A stretch of 64,000 nucleotides of DNA from Corythucha ciliata. Taxonomy: Eukaryota; Arthropoda; Insecta; Hemiptera; Tingidae. The translations under genes and the position numbers were made by a program. Where the stretch lies: positions 9,486,001-9,550,000 of the forward strand of contig CM075941.1 of assembly GCA_038030265.1 (NCBI GenBank). The letters are read 5' to 3'. Shown piece after piece: positions 10,106 to 21,807 of this stretch (position 1 is the first letter of the stretch; every line of letters starts with the position of its first letter). Under the pieces are notes generated by a model that had not been told where the DNA came from, ran no database searches, and saw only the letters and a program-made list of their open reading frames with translations.

Positions 10106-13100
10106 CTCGTGGCTAATAAAACTGATACGAACCGCTAATTTCTGTCTGAAATTTAGATAAAGAGCTCATTACCTGCTAAAGATTGAGAAAATTAACGGCC
10201 GTTGTGGGTGGATAAAAAGCGATTATTCGCTGATGCTGCGAAACAGAGAAAAACGATAAATCGTTCGAACGAAAAACGAGAAAATCCGCTAATTCACGGC
10301 TAAAATTGAGGGAACACCAATTCACGGGTTCACGGAGATATCTGAAGACAACTTCGTTGGACAAAACAGAGAAAATACGCTAAGCTCGAGTTTTCGGCGA
10401 CCGAAAATTGAGAAGGCTCTCTAATGTGCTAATCTTGAGGCAAGTACGCGGCCAAAACGTTGGGAAAAACGCTAAAATTCGCGCCTCAAACGGCGAAAAA
10501 GCTCTGATTTATAGTAAAATGTCACTAATTTCAGGCTAAAAATGGATAAAAACACTAATATCCGACGATAATAGAGAAAAAGCGCCAATTCGCCGCTATA
10601 AAATTGAGAAAAAGTTTCGGACCACCTCTCAGCTCCGTTAGCAGGCTCAACTATTAATTTTAAAAATTCCAATTTCTAGTTTCTCGAGGCAACAACGGGA
10701 CTGAAACAGAAAAAGGCTCGTTCACATGGATACAAGTGAAAAAAATCGGTAATTCACGGCTAAAATTGATAAAATCGCCTGATTCGCGGCTAAAACGAGG
10801 AAAATCTGCTAAGTTCCACCCCAAATCGAAGTAAATCGCTCATTCGCAACTAAAATGAAAAAAGCCACGCCCGTTCGCGGATAAATTTAAGTAAATGCGC
10901 TAATTAGCGGCTAAAATAAAGGTATAATCCACCGGCTAAAATTCTGAGCTCATTCGCTGCAAAAGCAGTGAAAAAGAGGTAATGCGCCGCTACAAAATAA
11001 ATTCAGAAAAACGCTAAATTCATGGATACATATTTGATAATACCCGCTTAATCACGGCTAAAATTTATACCAACCGCTCATTCCCGCTCTAATATTGGTG
11101 TCACAAGCTCACTCGCAGCTAAAATAGAGGCACATCTCAAATTCGTGGCTAATGTTTGCAAAAAGCCGCTATTTCACGGATCGATTTGAGATTTGCAGCT
11201 AAGATTAAGGAACGCGGTGTTTCACGGCTGATATTAAGAAATGATCCACGGCTAAAATCGGAACCAAAATGAGAAATATTGCTGATTCACGACAAAATTT
11301 GAGAAGAAGCGCTTATGTGAAGCTAAAACGGAGAAAATCCTACAAAAAAAAATCCTCCAATTTGGAGCTGACATTGAGTAAAAGCGATGATTCGCGGGCA
11401 GGGTCGTAGTCATCTTGTGATCAAGGGATGAGCATCCACAGTTGGGTGGGGGGGGCTCGTCTTGGGAAAAACTGCTCGTTCGCGGATGAAATACAGAAAA
11501 GGACATTTTGCGGCTAATAAGACTGAGGAAAAACACGTTTTTACGGCTAAAATTGAGAAATATCGCTGTTTCACGTTAAAATTGAGAAATAAATCTCATT
11601 ATTCGCGGTTGAAGTTGGGAAAACACGGTTGATAGGGCTCTTTTCACTGTTAAAATTGACAAAACAAATTGCTGGTTCAATGTAGAATTGAGAAAAATCA
11701 CTCATTTGCTGCTAGAATTGAGGAAAAACGCAAATTCACGGCTAAAATTGAGAATTGGACCATTCAGGCGGGTAAAATTGAGGAAAAACTGTTCTTTTGC
11801 GGATGAAATTGACAGAACGCATGCACCAATTCGCGGTTAGGCGAAAATCAAAAATGCGTTATTTCACGGGTTTTTGAGACCTTTTCACGGCTAAAATGAA
11901 GAAAATGGGCTAGTTCGAGGTAGAATTGAGAAAAAGCACTCAGTTTCAGCTAAAATTAAGGCAAACGCCAATTTGAGGCTAAAAACAGTATTCATTCACG
12001 AGTAAAATCGGGGGGAAAAACTCTTTGCAACTACTTTTGAGTGAAACTGGATCCACGCCCGTGATATCAGATGCACTATTGCCTTTTTGCCGGCTTATAA
12101 CAGGATTAAAGGTCAATTCACGGTCATCAGAGACTAAATTTGCACGGAAACGGCCACTATCCGTCAAAAAATGAATATACGCTGGAAAACTGCCGTTTGC
12201 AGCCTTATACTTCGGATTTTATGTTGAAAAACTGAAACCTCTCCCTCCGTAAAGTGATACTTTTGGAGCTAAACTTTGAATTTTAGCTGAGACGGTCAAC
12301 AGAGCTGGCATTTCCTCTCCCACCATAAGTCTAGATGGCATAGCGGGCTAAAACACGATTTGACCTTGGCAAAACACAGGAAATTGCGCGTCGTACCTGC
12401 GAAAATGGGATTTCAGTGCGAAAAATTAGCAAAATCGGTTTCCAAGTTAAGCCGACCCTCGAAATTGGTTTGTCAGCAACAAACATCCGTCAATTTTTCG
12501 TGAAACCGATAATTGGAAATTTGAGGAGTGGTTCTGTTAGTCAGATCAGGGATATTTTTGCTGGTGCTGGTTGCTCAGTGAGGCAGAGCTTGGCAGTGTG
12601 CGAAATTGGGTTTTCACCACGCAAAAAACAGCGTAATTGCAGTAGGTACGTAGTATTAAGCGAAATTCGAGTAATTGTTTCTGTTGCTGAGCAAGTCCTG
12701 CGAAAGTTTTAATAATTAAAAATTGTGTTGGATTTCAACTTTTTGATGGAATTTGGGGGTGTGGGCAGCTGCCCCACGAAATCTGTATTTTTGACTCAAG
12801 GGGAGGGCAACTGCTGGCTACGCCCATGCTCGCGGGTGAAATTCAGAAATAAAATGAAAAACAAAAACGCTTATTCGCGGATCAACTCATGAGTATAATA
12901 CTGACGTGAGACAAAACCGCTATAATTCCCGTTTAAAATGTTGATAAATAAATCGCTGCTAAAATTTAGAAAATTCTCGGCTATAGTGGACAAGAATGCG
13001 CCATTTTGCTGCTGAAACGAAGAAAAATGATATAAAAAGCGGATCAATTTGAGAAAATCCGCTAATTCACGGCTAAAATTGAGGAAACGTGATAATTAAC

Positions 13101-13140
13101 GGCTAAAATTGATAAATAATTTGCGACTAAAATGGAGAAA
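10106..13140 (-). repeat. satA-related block in inverted orientation, with foreign inserts
   Basis: Units resemble GAGAAAAACGCTAATTCGCG and GCTAAAATT, the reverse complement of the block at 8218-9840. Clear units cover 10106-12180 and 12840-13140. Between them, 12390-12700 has repeats closer to satC (GCGAAATTGGTTTTCA-like), and 12757-12823 ends in GGCTACGCCCATG, a probable DNA-transposon terminus. A G-rich patch lies at 11440-11456. No gene seen. Confidence 0.65.
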
Positions 13141-13206
13141 ACTCATTTTACGGTTCCTTGTAGAGGCAAGTTAGTGACTGAAACTGAAAATAAAAGAAAT
13201 AGTAAA

Positions 13207-13245
13207 TCAGGTAGAACCCCTCCCCCAAATCCTAGAGCCGCCACT
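13207..13245. mobile_element. hAT-like right end
   Basis: CCCCTCCCCCAAATCC followed by TAGAGCCGCCACTG is the reverse complement of CAGTGGCGGCTCTA, matching the CAGTGGCG class of ends at 1790, 3596 and 36062. The next 8 bp are CCATCAGT; a partner was not found. Confidence 0.5.
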
Positions 13246-16150
13246 GCCATCAGTCGTTCCTTTCCATTTTCTGTCGAATTCGTTTCAGTCTTTCAAATGT
13301 TTTTTCTTGGTTTGAGTATTTTGATTTAACGAGTAGCACAGATAAGAAACAGTGAATTCGACCATAGTCAAGATGAAGTCCGAGTTAGCTGACAATGAGA
13401 TTTTCTTGAAATTGTGTTGCCGTTGAGGAAAATGTTCCCTAAGGGAGGGGGGAATAATTTAATTAAGGGGGGGGGGCATCTTCACACTCGGAAGAGTGTG
13501 ATGGTGGTGGAGAGGTAAAATTAAGAGGGATGTATTGCTTGAGCTATACAGTCAGACGGAGGATGAACGGTCGCGTGCGGCGCTAATGGATGGATAAGCG
13601 CAAAATCGTCTCGTCCAAGACGTAAAAAACAAGAAAAAAAGTAATGACAATCGTGGAATAAGCGATGTATTCTCTAGTTACACATAATGATTTCTTATTT
13701 ACGCCCTCTAACCAATTCAAGATAAGAATCTGCTGGGATTAAGCTATCGCAACACGTTACACGATTAGAATATAGCCCTAGAACCTCTGAACAAAAAGCT
13801 CACTCAAAGAGTGAAAGTGGTCTCAAAATATTGAGGATATAGAAGGATAAAACAGAGAGGAAATTCGCTCGTTTAAGGCACGACTTTACGAACGAGCCAG
13901 AGTAATGGAGCAACCCTCTATAACCCCTAGAGGGGTCCCAGAATGGAAGAGGTCAATGAGAGGGGACCTCGCCTGGCATGCACGAGTGAACACGGTTCCC
14001 GGGGGTTTGTTTTGTTGTTATTTACCCCTGAAAATGTCCAACTGACCTGGTAATTTTAATCGGATTATTTTTAGGGTTATTGCAATGAACAAATAAAACG
14101 TGGTATAAATGACGTGATAATGAGAAAAAGGGCGGAGCCGTTGAGGGTAAAAATACCTTATTGGAAGCTCGATACATTCAGATATTAATCTTAATAGTCA
14201 AAGGTAATTTAAAAAACAATACAATTTGAATACCTATACATAAATTATATTACTTTTAAGGATTCATAAAATGGCTTTGACCTTTTCGGTTGGTTAAAAA
14301 GTTTCCTTATGGAGGACACTAATTTATCTGGACGTGTCATAAGCATTTTCATTTCCAAACATAACAAAAAATAATAATAATGATAACAACAACCAAAACA
14401 CAGCCCGACTTCAAACCGCCTTTCGCTGACCTTCACCCAGACTTCCCAACCGCAGAACTCACGAAAAAGTCTTGGAATGATGACCTCTAAAGAGAACTGT
14501 AACAATCCAGTGGATGAATGAGAGGGAAACTATAAGGGGAGTTTCGCGTATGTCGTAATCTCGAGCAATCAAATCGTAATATGCAGTCTCCGAGCATAAT
14601 AATGAGTAATGTTCTTCTAGTCTTGTCTTGCCTCAAACCTTAGCACTCCTCGCTTACAAACAGAAAAGTAGAAAAGAGAGGAAGGGATTTAAATGGCGAT
14701 CTAATAGATTTTTATACACGGTTTTCGTTAGTATATTGTGAATTTCCTTCTTTTTGAGAGCAGAAAAAGGGCCGAGAGATTCACATGAATCGTAATAAGA
14801 AGTGTAAGAAGTAGTAAGAAAATCCTAGCCCCATTAATATCAAAAATCGACTCTGCGGCTCCAATGCCCCGTACTTGTCCTTAAGATAAAACTTATTGAG
14901 AAAATTATCTCCAAAAAAACAACACGCTGATAGGCGTAGCACAGAAACCACAATTATAGTCGAACTTTATTTCCGCACACTGGGATTATCTCAACCATGT
15001 TAACGAGGAATGAATTATGTCCTTTGCGCATGAAAAAAAAACCATAATTCGGGTGAAAGGCGAAGTCCCACAATTGCTCAATTTGTGCCCTCGGAAAAAT
15101 TATTTCAACTATTAAATTCTCCTAATGTTTCACAATTTATTAACCTTCAAATTCGGCTGGGCATGCTCCAAGCGTATAGTTTGAGGTTTATAATACTATA
15201 CTGACGTTTTTAAGGGTGTCAACAGTCCAGATGACCACAAAAACCACCGGCTTTTTCTTATTTTTCCCTACGCTGACCAACTAGAAAGACAAGTGACTAC
15301 AATTTGTTTACCTACTCGTTATAGAGTTAATTGTTAAGGATAATAAAATAACGTACTTTATTTCCTTCGTTTATCCCGCGAATCCCGAGCTTCTATATGC
15401 TCGTAGTCATGCGTGCACTAGAATTATACAGAAAAAAAAAAAAAAAAATTATAGGCTCTGTGGCTTTCTAATGTAAATTAGGCACATGCGTTTTAATTGC
15501 GTAAAATTCGGTGCTGAGTGAGAAATAATAATAATTACAAACAACTTCACACCGTTGTTGGCTCACTTCGCATCTTCTATAGAGGGAAAGGGGAAAAATA
15601 GAACGAAAGTAGAGAGGATGAGAATTGGAATGCTTGGATTCAGACTATAAGCCTTTGACAGCCTCCAGCGGGAATTAAAACATAAAATAATAATCTGTTA
15701 CGCAAGTGCGTAAGTTTCTGAGCCAAGGTTTACACCTTGAAGGGTGTACATACGCTGCTAAGCGCAGAGTCGTGGACTGAAACTGACAATAAAACTGGTA
15801 TAAGTTAATCTATTTTCGTATATTCAAGAAGAACATGTCTGCACACGCAATGTAAATAAACAAACATTGTAAGGAGGGAGGGATTTAAAAAAAAAAAATC
15901 TAGACTGCTAAATCGTTTTTGAAGGAAGGAACAGCTCCTCGGTGCGAGAGTTGGTCTACTGGTTCCGTGCTTGGTCCATGCTATCGTCAGGTTGATGAGG
16001 GCGATACCGGTGTTGCGGCGATAGTTGAGGGTATCCCGCAAGCTAAGATTTCAAAGAAACTTTTTTTTTTTTCTTTAATGGCATTGGCATGGTACCATAC
16101 AGCCATATTCTCAGTAGCTTTCAAGTCAGGACTAATATTTTAAAATTAAC
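13246..16150. other. 2.9 kb without a recognised gene
   Basis: The sequence is AT-rich and mostly non-repetitive. It contains a G10 run (13467-13476), an A-run (15431-15447) and an A8/T12 pair (15889-15896, 16062-16073). Short ORFs of 74-86 codons show no domain or biased composition. This may be single-copy host DNA or very old repeat sequence. Confidence 0.4.
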
Positions 16151-16885
16151 TTAGACTTTAAGTTTTGTTTTTCGAAAAAATTGAATAATTCCCTCTACCA
16201 CGCAAGGGTGCCGTACTGAAGAAAGAATAGTTTTCAAATTGAACGGGGATTCAATGATGCCAGTGGCTGTTAAAGAGTCGAGTAACTGTACTCTTGCTGT
16301 AATGTATTTGGAACATTCCATAATAACATGCTCCAACGTATCGACCTCATTGCATACGTCACACAGCGGGGAAACGCTATCGCTCCGATCTTGTGCAAGT
16401 AAGCCCCACACAGACCGTGATTTATCCTTAGTCGTGTGATTGTCGTGCAGGTTTTTTTGTCAACTAAATATTCTGAAAACCACGGTTTTTGATTCACTGA
16501 CGGCTGCAAGGATTTGTAATATAAGCCTTTCTGCGAAGAATCAAATCTGTTCTGCCAGTCGGCCCTAGCCATGTCTAGGATAGAGCTTCGGCAATCGTAA
16601 ATAGTGGATTTCAAATTCAATAGGATCCCTTCTTTCGATGCAACTTTGGCAAGTAGATCGACTTCTTCGTTCCCCTTCATGCCTGAATGGCTCTTGACCC
16701 ATAGTATCACAAGCTGATTCCCTTGTCGCGTGAGTTGCGAGTATAATTCAAGAATGCACTGCATAAAGTGTGTTTTTATTGTCAAGTATGGGAACTGCTT
16801 CATGTGAACCACTGCACTCAAACTGTCGGTTATAATCAGAACACTATTAGAAGAAAGTGTCGTGGCGTATTAATTCTGCTGAGTA
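16151..16885 (-). pseudogene. non-LTR retrotransposon RNase H fragment (NL6)
   Basis: The frame contains VLIITDSLSAVV (an RNase H active-site Asp) and WVKSHSGMKGNEEVDLLAK (the WVPGHxGxxGNExAD region with another Asp). A C-terminal zinc-binding-like CDVCNEVDTLEHVIMECSKY follows in a shifted frame (16151-16411). This order is typical of the C-terminus of I/LOA-type ORF2. The element is 5'-truncated: only the RNase H part remains, and it abuts the integrase fragment at 16902. There is at least one frameshift near 16300. It could be a detached part of an element like NL3, but a common origin cannot be shown. Confidence 0.75.
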
Positions 16886-16901
16886 AACTGTCATGCTACA
16901 A

Positions 16902-18150
16902 CTAATAGAGTTGTATCATGTGATGATGTGAATCATCACATTCGGCGCTGGCTGATTCGGGCGCCGGACTATTTTCTCTGTGAGACTCTGATGGTTCGAC
17001 GTTCCTTACCAATTCTTCCTCCCTCTGAATGCTTTCCAAAGCTTCGGAAGGTAGATTTGAAGTAGACAAGCCAACCTTTGCTTTGCAGCCGAAGAGAGCT
17101 TCATATGGTGTCCTCTTGATGCCGAAGTGATAGGCCCTGTTCTTCATCAATTGAATGAAGCGGAGGCCTTCGCTCCACTGGCTGGTTTTCTCTTGAAGCA
17201 TCCAAGTACCGATCATGTTTTCCACGTCCTGATTGGCGCGCTCGACGCTCCCCTGACTCTGAGAATGACGGGGCTTACCGTGAACAATTTTCAGCGACGG
17301 CCAATAGTCTTTAAGACTGTCGACAATTTTATTCGCAAACTCCCTCCCGTTGTCAGATTGTAACACAGAGGGTGCCCCAAATAATGTAAAAATGTCGATT
17401 AGATTATAATGCGACTTCCTCTGCCGTCTTCGTTTTCAAGGGCCGCAGAATAACAAATTTGGTGAGGTGGTCCTGGTACACCATCACGAATTTAAAATCT
17501 CGGTCTGGTTGAGACTGGAAGTCAATTAGGTCTACTTGGCAACGAGAATTAAATTCTGAAAACATCATTGGCTTGATAACGACTCCCTTCTTTGTGCCTT
17601 TTTGTTTTTTTTGACAAGGTATGCACAAAGAGAGATAAATCTCGATGTCATGGCGAGTAATGTTTTTATACTTCACAGCGAGTTCTTTGATCATTCGGTC
17701 TCGCCCTCCGTGCCCAATGGATACGTGGGCAGCATGTAGTACATCGAATAATTCAGAATCGCTCAAGTAATATTGGATTGTAGTACTTCCTACCTTCACC
17801 GGGTTGAAAAGTTTAGTTTTATTTTCGACGGTCATCACGTCGAACCGTTTTAGCAGCCAGTAGTCCCTCGGCAGTTTATGGGTCCTTTGCTTCGCCCCCT
17901 GAACGTCTTTAACAAGTTTTTCGTACGACGCATCACTCAGAAAAACGGAATTCCTGTTACTCTCCCCGCGAAGCTTGCCTATTTCAAGATTAAACCCAGA
18001 TAGCAAGGAAATATTACCCGAATGTTCCTTGATTATCTTTTTGGAATTTACCTTTTTTCCAAGAATATTCGTGGAAGATATTGGTTTTTTTGCGAATATT
18101 GTATGGAGGTCCAGACGGGACAGGTTGTATATAATCCGTGAATGTTCCAA
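16902..18150 (-). pseudogene. free-standing rve integrase (KRBA2/SCAND3-like)
   Basis: The first frame (18150 to 17404, 248 codons) contains an integrase zinc-binding region (AAHVSIGHGGRDRM, CIPCQKKQK) and the first catalytic Asp in CQVDLIDFQ. The second frame (17366 to 16902) contains LQSDNGREFAN and SQGSVERANQDVENMIG, supplying the second Asp and the Glu. All three DDE residues are therefore present, but a frameshift with stop at about 17400 separates them. Known relatives are the integrase-derived genes KRBA2 and SCAND3 and the integrases of Ginger-type DNA transposons and Gypsy elements. No RT, RNase H or gag lies upstream, which favours a DNA transposon or a domesticated copy over an LTR element. 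The 3' part ends in the adjacent RNase H fragment. Confidence 0.75.
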
Positions 18151-18330
18151 CGGAATATTCTACTAGAAGATTCGTGGAATATATTCAGAAGGATAAGTTT
18201 GAACGTTCAAAGAATGTTTTTTTAGAATCGCTCTAGAACATTCAGATATATAGTGTCGGGTACGAATATTGTAAGGAGGTCCAAACGGGACATGTTGTAT
18301 ATATTCCGTGAATGTTCCAAAAGAATTCGC
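18020..18330. repeat. GAAnnTTC palindromes and duplicated 60-bp segment
   Basis: GAATATTC, GAATGTTC, GAACGTTC and related 8-bp palindromes recur several times here, some spaced 13 bp apart. A segment of about 58 bp (CGAATATTGTAWGGAGGTCC... to ...CCGTGAATGTTCCAA) occurs at 18093-18150 and again at 18264-18320. The block overlaps the 5' end of the integrase frame and lies just upstream. It could be a MITE terminus or promoter-like DNA; spacing differs from canonical heat-shock elements. Confidence 0.5.
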
Positions 18331-19188
18331 ACGGAACAGAATTATTTTACTTTATTTTTAATTCATGATGCATACAATTTGGAAACGAATGAAAAAATAC
18401 TGACACTACAAAAAAAAAAAAAAACACGCTGAGAAACAACTACACACTAACAGAACGCCAAGAAAATAATACGACGCGGCGATGGGACATAGACGACGCG
18501 GGCCTGAAAACAAAATCCCACAATTATCGTACAATCCGAAATACACACTTTACTTCAGTATATTACTTGTAGCTACTGGCTCGATCACCGAAAATTGGTC
18601 GCTGAGAAAAGTTGACAGGCAGAAAAATAAATATCGACGTAGGACCAATTAATGACGAATTAGTCGTGAAACTTGCACCTGCAAATTACATTAAACAAAC
18701 ATGTACAATCAGATTTAAAGGTTAACAAGCAAATTGTCGCCTTACCTGCAAATCAAATGATGTGACGTTTTCCAATTTTAGGCGTGCCCGAAGAAAATTC
18801 GAGAAGAAAAACGCGAGAAAAACTAGATGGGCTCGAGCCACGTTGAATTGTGCTTGTAGAAAGAACCAGAAAGTTAAGAAAGAGTTCCCGCGTCTGTCGT
18901 AGAGAGGAGAGCAAAATGGACGAATCGGAGAGTCGAAGACCTCCCACCACTAAACCCACTGACACGAACTTTACCGATCAACACCACACAAGCACACATC
19001 ATAATATAAGAACAGGGTACGAACTTTTAATGTTTGAGTGTGGATAGGGATCGAGTGGGTGAGATGGATGGTGAAATGGAAACCTTTGCATTTTTTTTTT
19101 TTCAAGAAACGAAACCGATGACGCTGGTCCGTCCAATAACCTTATATACTTATTAAATAATAAATCCTAATATTCTGTTACTATATGA
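18331..19188. other. no gene seen
   Basis: AT-rich sequence with A-runs (18411-18424) and no recognisable coding or structural feature. A 70-codon minus-strand ORF (18753-18965) has no identifiable domain. Confidence 0.35.
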
Positions 19189-19741
19189 TTCGATTATCCT
19201 TGTGTGGGTTCAAAAAGATTATGCCTGGAACATTCGTAGCGGAACATGATCATCTTGTTTCGAATAATAATAATAATAATGCGCTTGAAACCATGAGCGG
19301 AGGCTGACAGACGCAGAACAGAGAATATAGAATGTAATTGAAATGCCTACTTGCGTGAAGGCTAGTGGACTCAGTAGTCAATGCCTAAAAAAAAAAAAAA
19401 AAAAAGTAATAATAATAAAAAGAATAAAAAGTATCATAACCCACATGTGCGATTATCAGGGCGAGACCAATAGTGTATTTTTTGAATGAAATGCACTAAA
19501 AAAAGTGAAACTGAACCTCAGCATTTATTTGGGATTTCTAATTTCAAATAAAAACCGAAACGGCTTTATGCCGGCATCAATCTCACGACAAAAATTACGG
19601 AGATCGATGGATGTAACATTTAATTCTTAGAAACTGCTAAAAGAACATACCTAGGTTAATTATTCAAAATAAGATAATCATGTTCCGCTACGAATGTTCC
19701 AGGCATAATCCTTTTGAACCCACCTAAGGATAATCGAATCA
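19189..19741. mobile_element. MITE-like element with ~61-bp inverted repeats
   Basis: The left arm begins ATGATTCGATTATCC and the right arm ends GGATAATCGAATCAT. The arms match over about 61 bp with few differences. Both include CCTGGAACATTCGTAGC-type sequence, related to the GAAnnTTC palindromes at 18020-18330. The interior contains (AAT)n at 19264-19280 and an A17 run. No target duplication was certain. Confidence 0.6.
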
Positions 19742-20015
19742 TTTAGATTCAGAATATTCTAGGAAAACTTATATAATATAAGAATAATCTCATGTTGTTC
19801 AGATTATTCACATTCGAAATCGAAGAATGTGGGAACATTCCTAGGATATTGCTTGCTATCTGGGAACCGCTCGCGCACCGAGGTATCCAACCGTGATGTT
19901 GACGGCTCGGACATCTTGCTAGACACTGAAAGACTTCTCGAAGCTCTGAAGAAAAACCCGGTGAAGAAAAAAGCTTACGTTGCTGTTTTCTAACACACAT
20001 TGCCCAGAAAGCTTT

Positions 20016-20123
20016 AGGCATTCTATAGAATGCCTAGGCAAAGTGTTGAACGAATTTAATTTCACGCATTGCCGAGGAGTTTTAGGCATTGTATAGAATG
20101 CCTAGGTATTCTATGCAATGCCT
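20016..20123. repeat. cluster of short palindromes
   Basis: AGGCATTCTATAGAATGCCT at 20016-20035 is a perfect 20-bp palindrome. TGCCTAGGCA overlaps it at 20031-20040. A 40-bp near-perfect palindrome at 20084-20123 is built from AGGCATTGTATAGAATGCCT and its inverted relative. It lies just beyond the truncated 3' end of NL3. Confidence 0.7.
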
Positions 20124-20179
20124 GATTTCATACTCTGCCTACATACTCTGCTTTCTACATATATATACTCAAAACCAGG

Positions 20180-21746
20180 TCATTTCTCACGAATAATTTG
20201 CTCCATCCCAGAACTTGGGATCAGGAAGTCTAATTTTGAGAGTTCTGGCAAAGTCACAGTCGTAAAGCACTGCAATAAGTCATCATAACGGATGTTGTAC
20301 GTTGGTTGAAGATCGGATTTATAAATATGTGGATGAAATCGAGAGGTTCTTGTGAAACTGTCGCATAGAAGCGGAGGCTTCGATTTTCTTGTGCTGTAAG
20401 CTGAACACAAAACTCTGATAGTGAGGTCATAGATTTTGCGGATAACATAGCTGTTTGACGATGTAAGTCTCAGCACATATCTGTCAGATAGGTGTTGTCG
20501 ACGGATTTCGAGTGGCATTTCCCCCTCTTCGCAAAGAATCGTGTCAATGGGTGAGCTTTTAAGCGCTCCAAGGTACAGTCTTATACATTTATTGTGAATG
20601 TAATCTACCTTCTGCAAGGTTGATCTATGTGCGTCTCCATAGAAAATTGACCCATAATCTATAGTGGATCTAATTATGTTTCTGTAAAACAGAAGAGCTA
20701 TACACGGATCAGCGCCCCAATATGAACTAGCCACAAGCCTCAGAAGATTGACCAGTTTGTCTGCCTTGTCAACGATCCCCCGAATATGGGGAGTCCAATT
20801 CATCTTGCGATTCAAAAGCAAGCCTAGAAATTTAACATTTTCTGTGCAGGGAAAATCAACATCCCCCAACTTGATTGTTTCACCCACAGGTAATCTCCTT
20901 TTTTTGGAAAAAACGCAGACTTTCGTTTTTGCAGCGGACACATTTAATCCGCAGTCATTGGTCCATTTTAATAGTGCTCGCGTAGCAGTGTCCATTTCTT
21001 TCATGCAAGTGTCAATGGAACGGTGTGTAAAATACAAGCAAGTATCGTCCGCAAATTGGAGTAATGAAACCGCAGGAGGTATATATTGTCGTAAATCTGC
21101 TGAATAAATATTGTATAGAACGGGGCTCATGACATCTCCTTGGGGCAATCCATCCTGTGCGACTGCAGTGAGTGTGTATTTATCATTTATACGGAGATGT
21201 AGGCGTCGGAAAGAAAAGAGGCTAACAACAAAATTTGTAAATTTGGCGGGTATCCCAAAAGCCATCATCTTTTTAGCAAGGATAGGGAGTTGAACCGAAT
21301 CAATAGCCCCAGTCAGATCAAGAAAAAGTCCAATAGTTGTGCGATCATACGAAAACCCGAACGTTATGTCCCGTAATAAGTGTACTCAAATTGTCATACG
21401 TGGATTTGCCTCGACGGAATCCAACCTGGTGCTTTCCGAATTTATTGTTCGCTTCAAGCCACCAATGAAGGCGGCCCATCAGTATTCGTTCAAATGTTTT
21501 TAATAAGCACGATGACAACGTTATCGGGCGGTATGATGTAGCTTCGTTGTTTGTTTTCCCACATTTCAGCAGTGGAACAATTATGTATTGCCTCCAGCTA
21601 TCTGGAATACTGCAGTTAATCCAAATTCGGTTAAATATTATCAAAAGCTCGGTCTGGGTATTACGAGGTAAATGGCTAAGCATACAGTAATGGATTTCAT
21701 CCATTCCAGGGGCTGTGTTAAGACCCGATTTAATTGCAAGTTGCAA
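20180..21746 (-). pseudogene. NL3 reverse transcriptase
   Basis: The frame at 21746-21345 carries the RT N-terminal motifs NTAPGMDEIHY, SYRPITLSSCLLKTFE and HQVGFRRGKSTYDNL. After a frameshift near 21370, the frame at 21268-20180 carries GLPQGDVMSPVLYNIYSADL and the catalytic FADD in LQFADDTCLYF. ENVKFLGLLLNRKMNWTPHI and a thumb region follow. The style fits the I/Jockey groups of APE-type non-LTR elements. Upstream, in-frame TAA codons lie near 21750 and a gap separates it from the endonuclease frame. RNase H is not found after 20180, so the 3' end is missing. It would prime reverse transcription from the nicked target but is inactive here. Confidence 0.9.
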
Positions 21747-21807
21747 TTAGGATATCTCTATTTCACGAGTCAGAAAATGTTCAATTCCGTCGAGGGGAAC
21801 TTGGGCA

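Noticed and set aside
11398..12833. A hAT-like element bounded by TTCGCGGG and CTCGCGGG
   Set aside because: The flanking 8-mers differ by one base and both resemble the satA unit, and the putative ends do not form inverted repeats.
1..13140. CRISPR-like regular ~30-bp repeats
   Set aside because: Units are degenerate, contiguous and without unique spacers. The context is eukaryotic and the blocks are colinear transposon cargo.
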